23,678 nucleotides of DNA from Flavobacteriales bacterium. GTDB taxonomy: Bacteria; Bacteroidota; Bacteroidia; Flavobacteriales; Flavobacteriaceae. Within the stretch, counting starts at the first letter, position 1, and the number at the start of each line of letters is the position of its first letter. A program made the position numbers and the translations under genes. The DNA is taken from the NCBI GenBank assembly GCA_002747735.1, contig PDQE01000048.1:1-23678 (forward strand), in the 5' to 3' direction. The notes under the pieces were generated by a model. It was not told the DNA's origin. It did no database searches and saw only the letters and a list, made by a program, of their open reading frames with translations. Positions 23,238-23,678 of this stretch are shown in pieces.

Positions 23238-23678
23238 TTACCAATGTCTTCTACCCATCCTGTGATGTTTTCTGTGATTGCATTTTTTATGTCTCCTCCC
23301 AATGTCTTTGGGCATTTTTAAATACTTTTTAAATTGTTCTTCATTGAGGATTTTTTTAACTTCATTTTGATGGGCTATTTTGGCATCCATTTTTGCATTC
23401 AGCATATCAAATTTTCCTTCTTTTGAAATTTCTCTGCCATCAGATTCCCGATTTCCCATAGCCATTTGCTTTTTGTTTAAAAAATCGGTATTTACTGTTA
23501 GAAGCTTTTTATATTGATCTGAAGACAAATCTAAATGTAATTGCATTTTTTTGGTAAGTAAAGTAGCCCTTTGTTCCGGTGTAAATTGCTTACCCCGCCT
23601 TTCTTGTTGAGCTTTTTCCTGTGCAAAAGCCATTAATACAAAGAGGATAAGAACTCCTGATAAAATTATTTTTTTCAT
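23238..23678 (-). CDS. CpxP/Spy-like exported protein with a His/Arg/Lys-rich tail
   Basis: Small periplasmic protein, 146 residues, possibly a chaperone or metal or stress sensor of the LTXXQ (Spy/CpxP-like) kind; family placement is by pattern only. A signal peptide is clear (MKKIILSGVLILFVLMAFAQ, cleavage near 19-20). The mature part is helical and charged with repeated FTPEQRA (32-38), LSSDQYKKL (51-59) and LNEEQFKKYL (111-120) segments, as in Spy-like proteins. The last 20 residues are basic and histidine-rich (RRHKKCNHRKHHRMGRRHW, with Cys133), which could bind metal. The ATG is the last codon of the window and fits the signal peptide; the promoter lies outside. It is convergent with the sugar porter and shares its terminator. 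Confidence 0.75.
   Translation of the reverse strand: MKKIILSGVLILFVLMAFAQEKAQQERRGKQFTPEQRATLLTKKMQLHLDLSSDQYKKLLTVNTDFLNKKQMAMGNRESDGREISKEGKFDMLNAKMDAKIAHQNEVKKILNEEQFKKYLKMPKDIGRRHKKCNHRKHHRMGRRHW

Noticed and set aside
1..23678. CRISPR array, tRNA gene, prophage, toxin-antitoxin or restriction system
   Set aside because: No regularly spaced short repeats, cloverleaf sequences or family motifs for these were found on either strand.

Overview
The window looks like chromosomal DNA of a Bacteroidota bacterium, probably in or near the Flavobacteriales. The evidence is a strongly A+T-rich sequence, a fused lpxC-fabZ gene, a PorX regulator (of the type IX secretion regulatory system), promoters of the TTTG-N19-TAnnTTTG type used by this phylum, little Shine-Dalgarno signal, and the lpxD / lpxC-fabZ / lpxA / efp / second lpxD / sucD gene order. 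The species cannot be named from sequence alone.

Layout. 1-468: gene-poor flank with one copy of a hairpin-rich repeat, a terminator and a 26-bp perfect palindrome. 469-6170 (minus): an envelope and housekeeping cluster read lpxD, lpxC-fabZ, lpxA, efp, lpxD-like paralogue, sucD. The first genes overlap or nearly touch and cover the early steps of lipid A synthesis; sucD (TCA cycle) probably also has its own promoter. 6258-7466 (minus): an HD-domain phosphohydrolase. 7534-9081 (plus): porX, divergent from it. 9222-11469: an ABC ATPase/permease pair bracketed by two same-orientation copies of the hairpin of the repeat; the upstream copy runs in frame into the 5' end of the ATPase gene. 11532-13970 (minus): lon protease. 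14236-16049 (plus): an RsmB/NOP-family RNA methyltransferase followed by a small secreted protein of unknown function. 16213-16306 (minus): the small SRP RNA, with the best promoter in the window. 16436-21567 (plus): a DUF4199-like membrane protein, a membrane-anchored family 2 glycosyltransferase, a phosphohexomutase and an MsbA-like ABC exporter, the last two overlapping by one base. 21772-23172 (plus): a sugar-porter family MFS transporter, ending in a long hairpin terminator shared with a convergent gene. 23238-23678 (minus): a small exported CpxP/Spy-like protein with a His/Arg/Lys-rich tail.

Most of the window is conserved core genome. The least explained part is the repeat: two 93-bp copies about 9 kb apart in opposite orientation, about 95% identical by eye, and a third solo hairpin. 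One copy appears to have reshaped the start region of a transporter gene. I see no transposase, CRISPR array, tRNA gene, phage module or defence system, and no clearly new multi-gene system.
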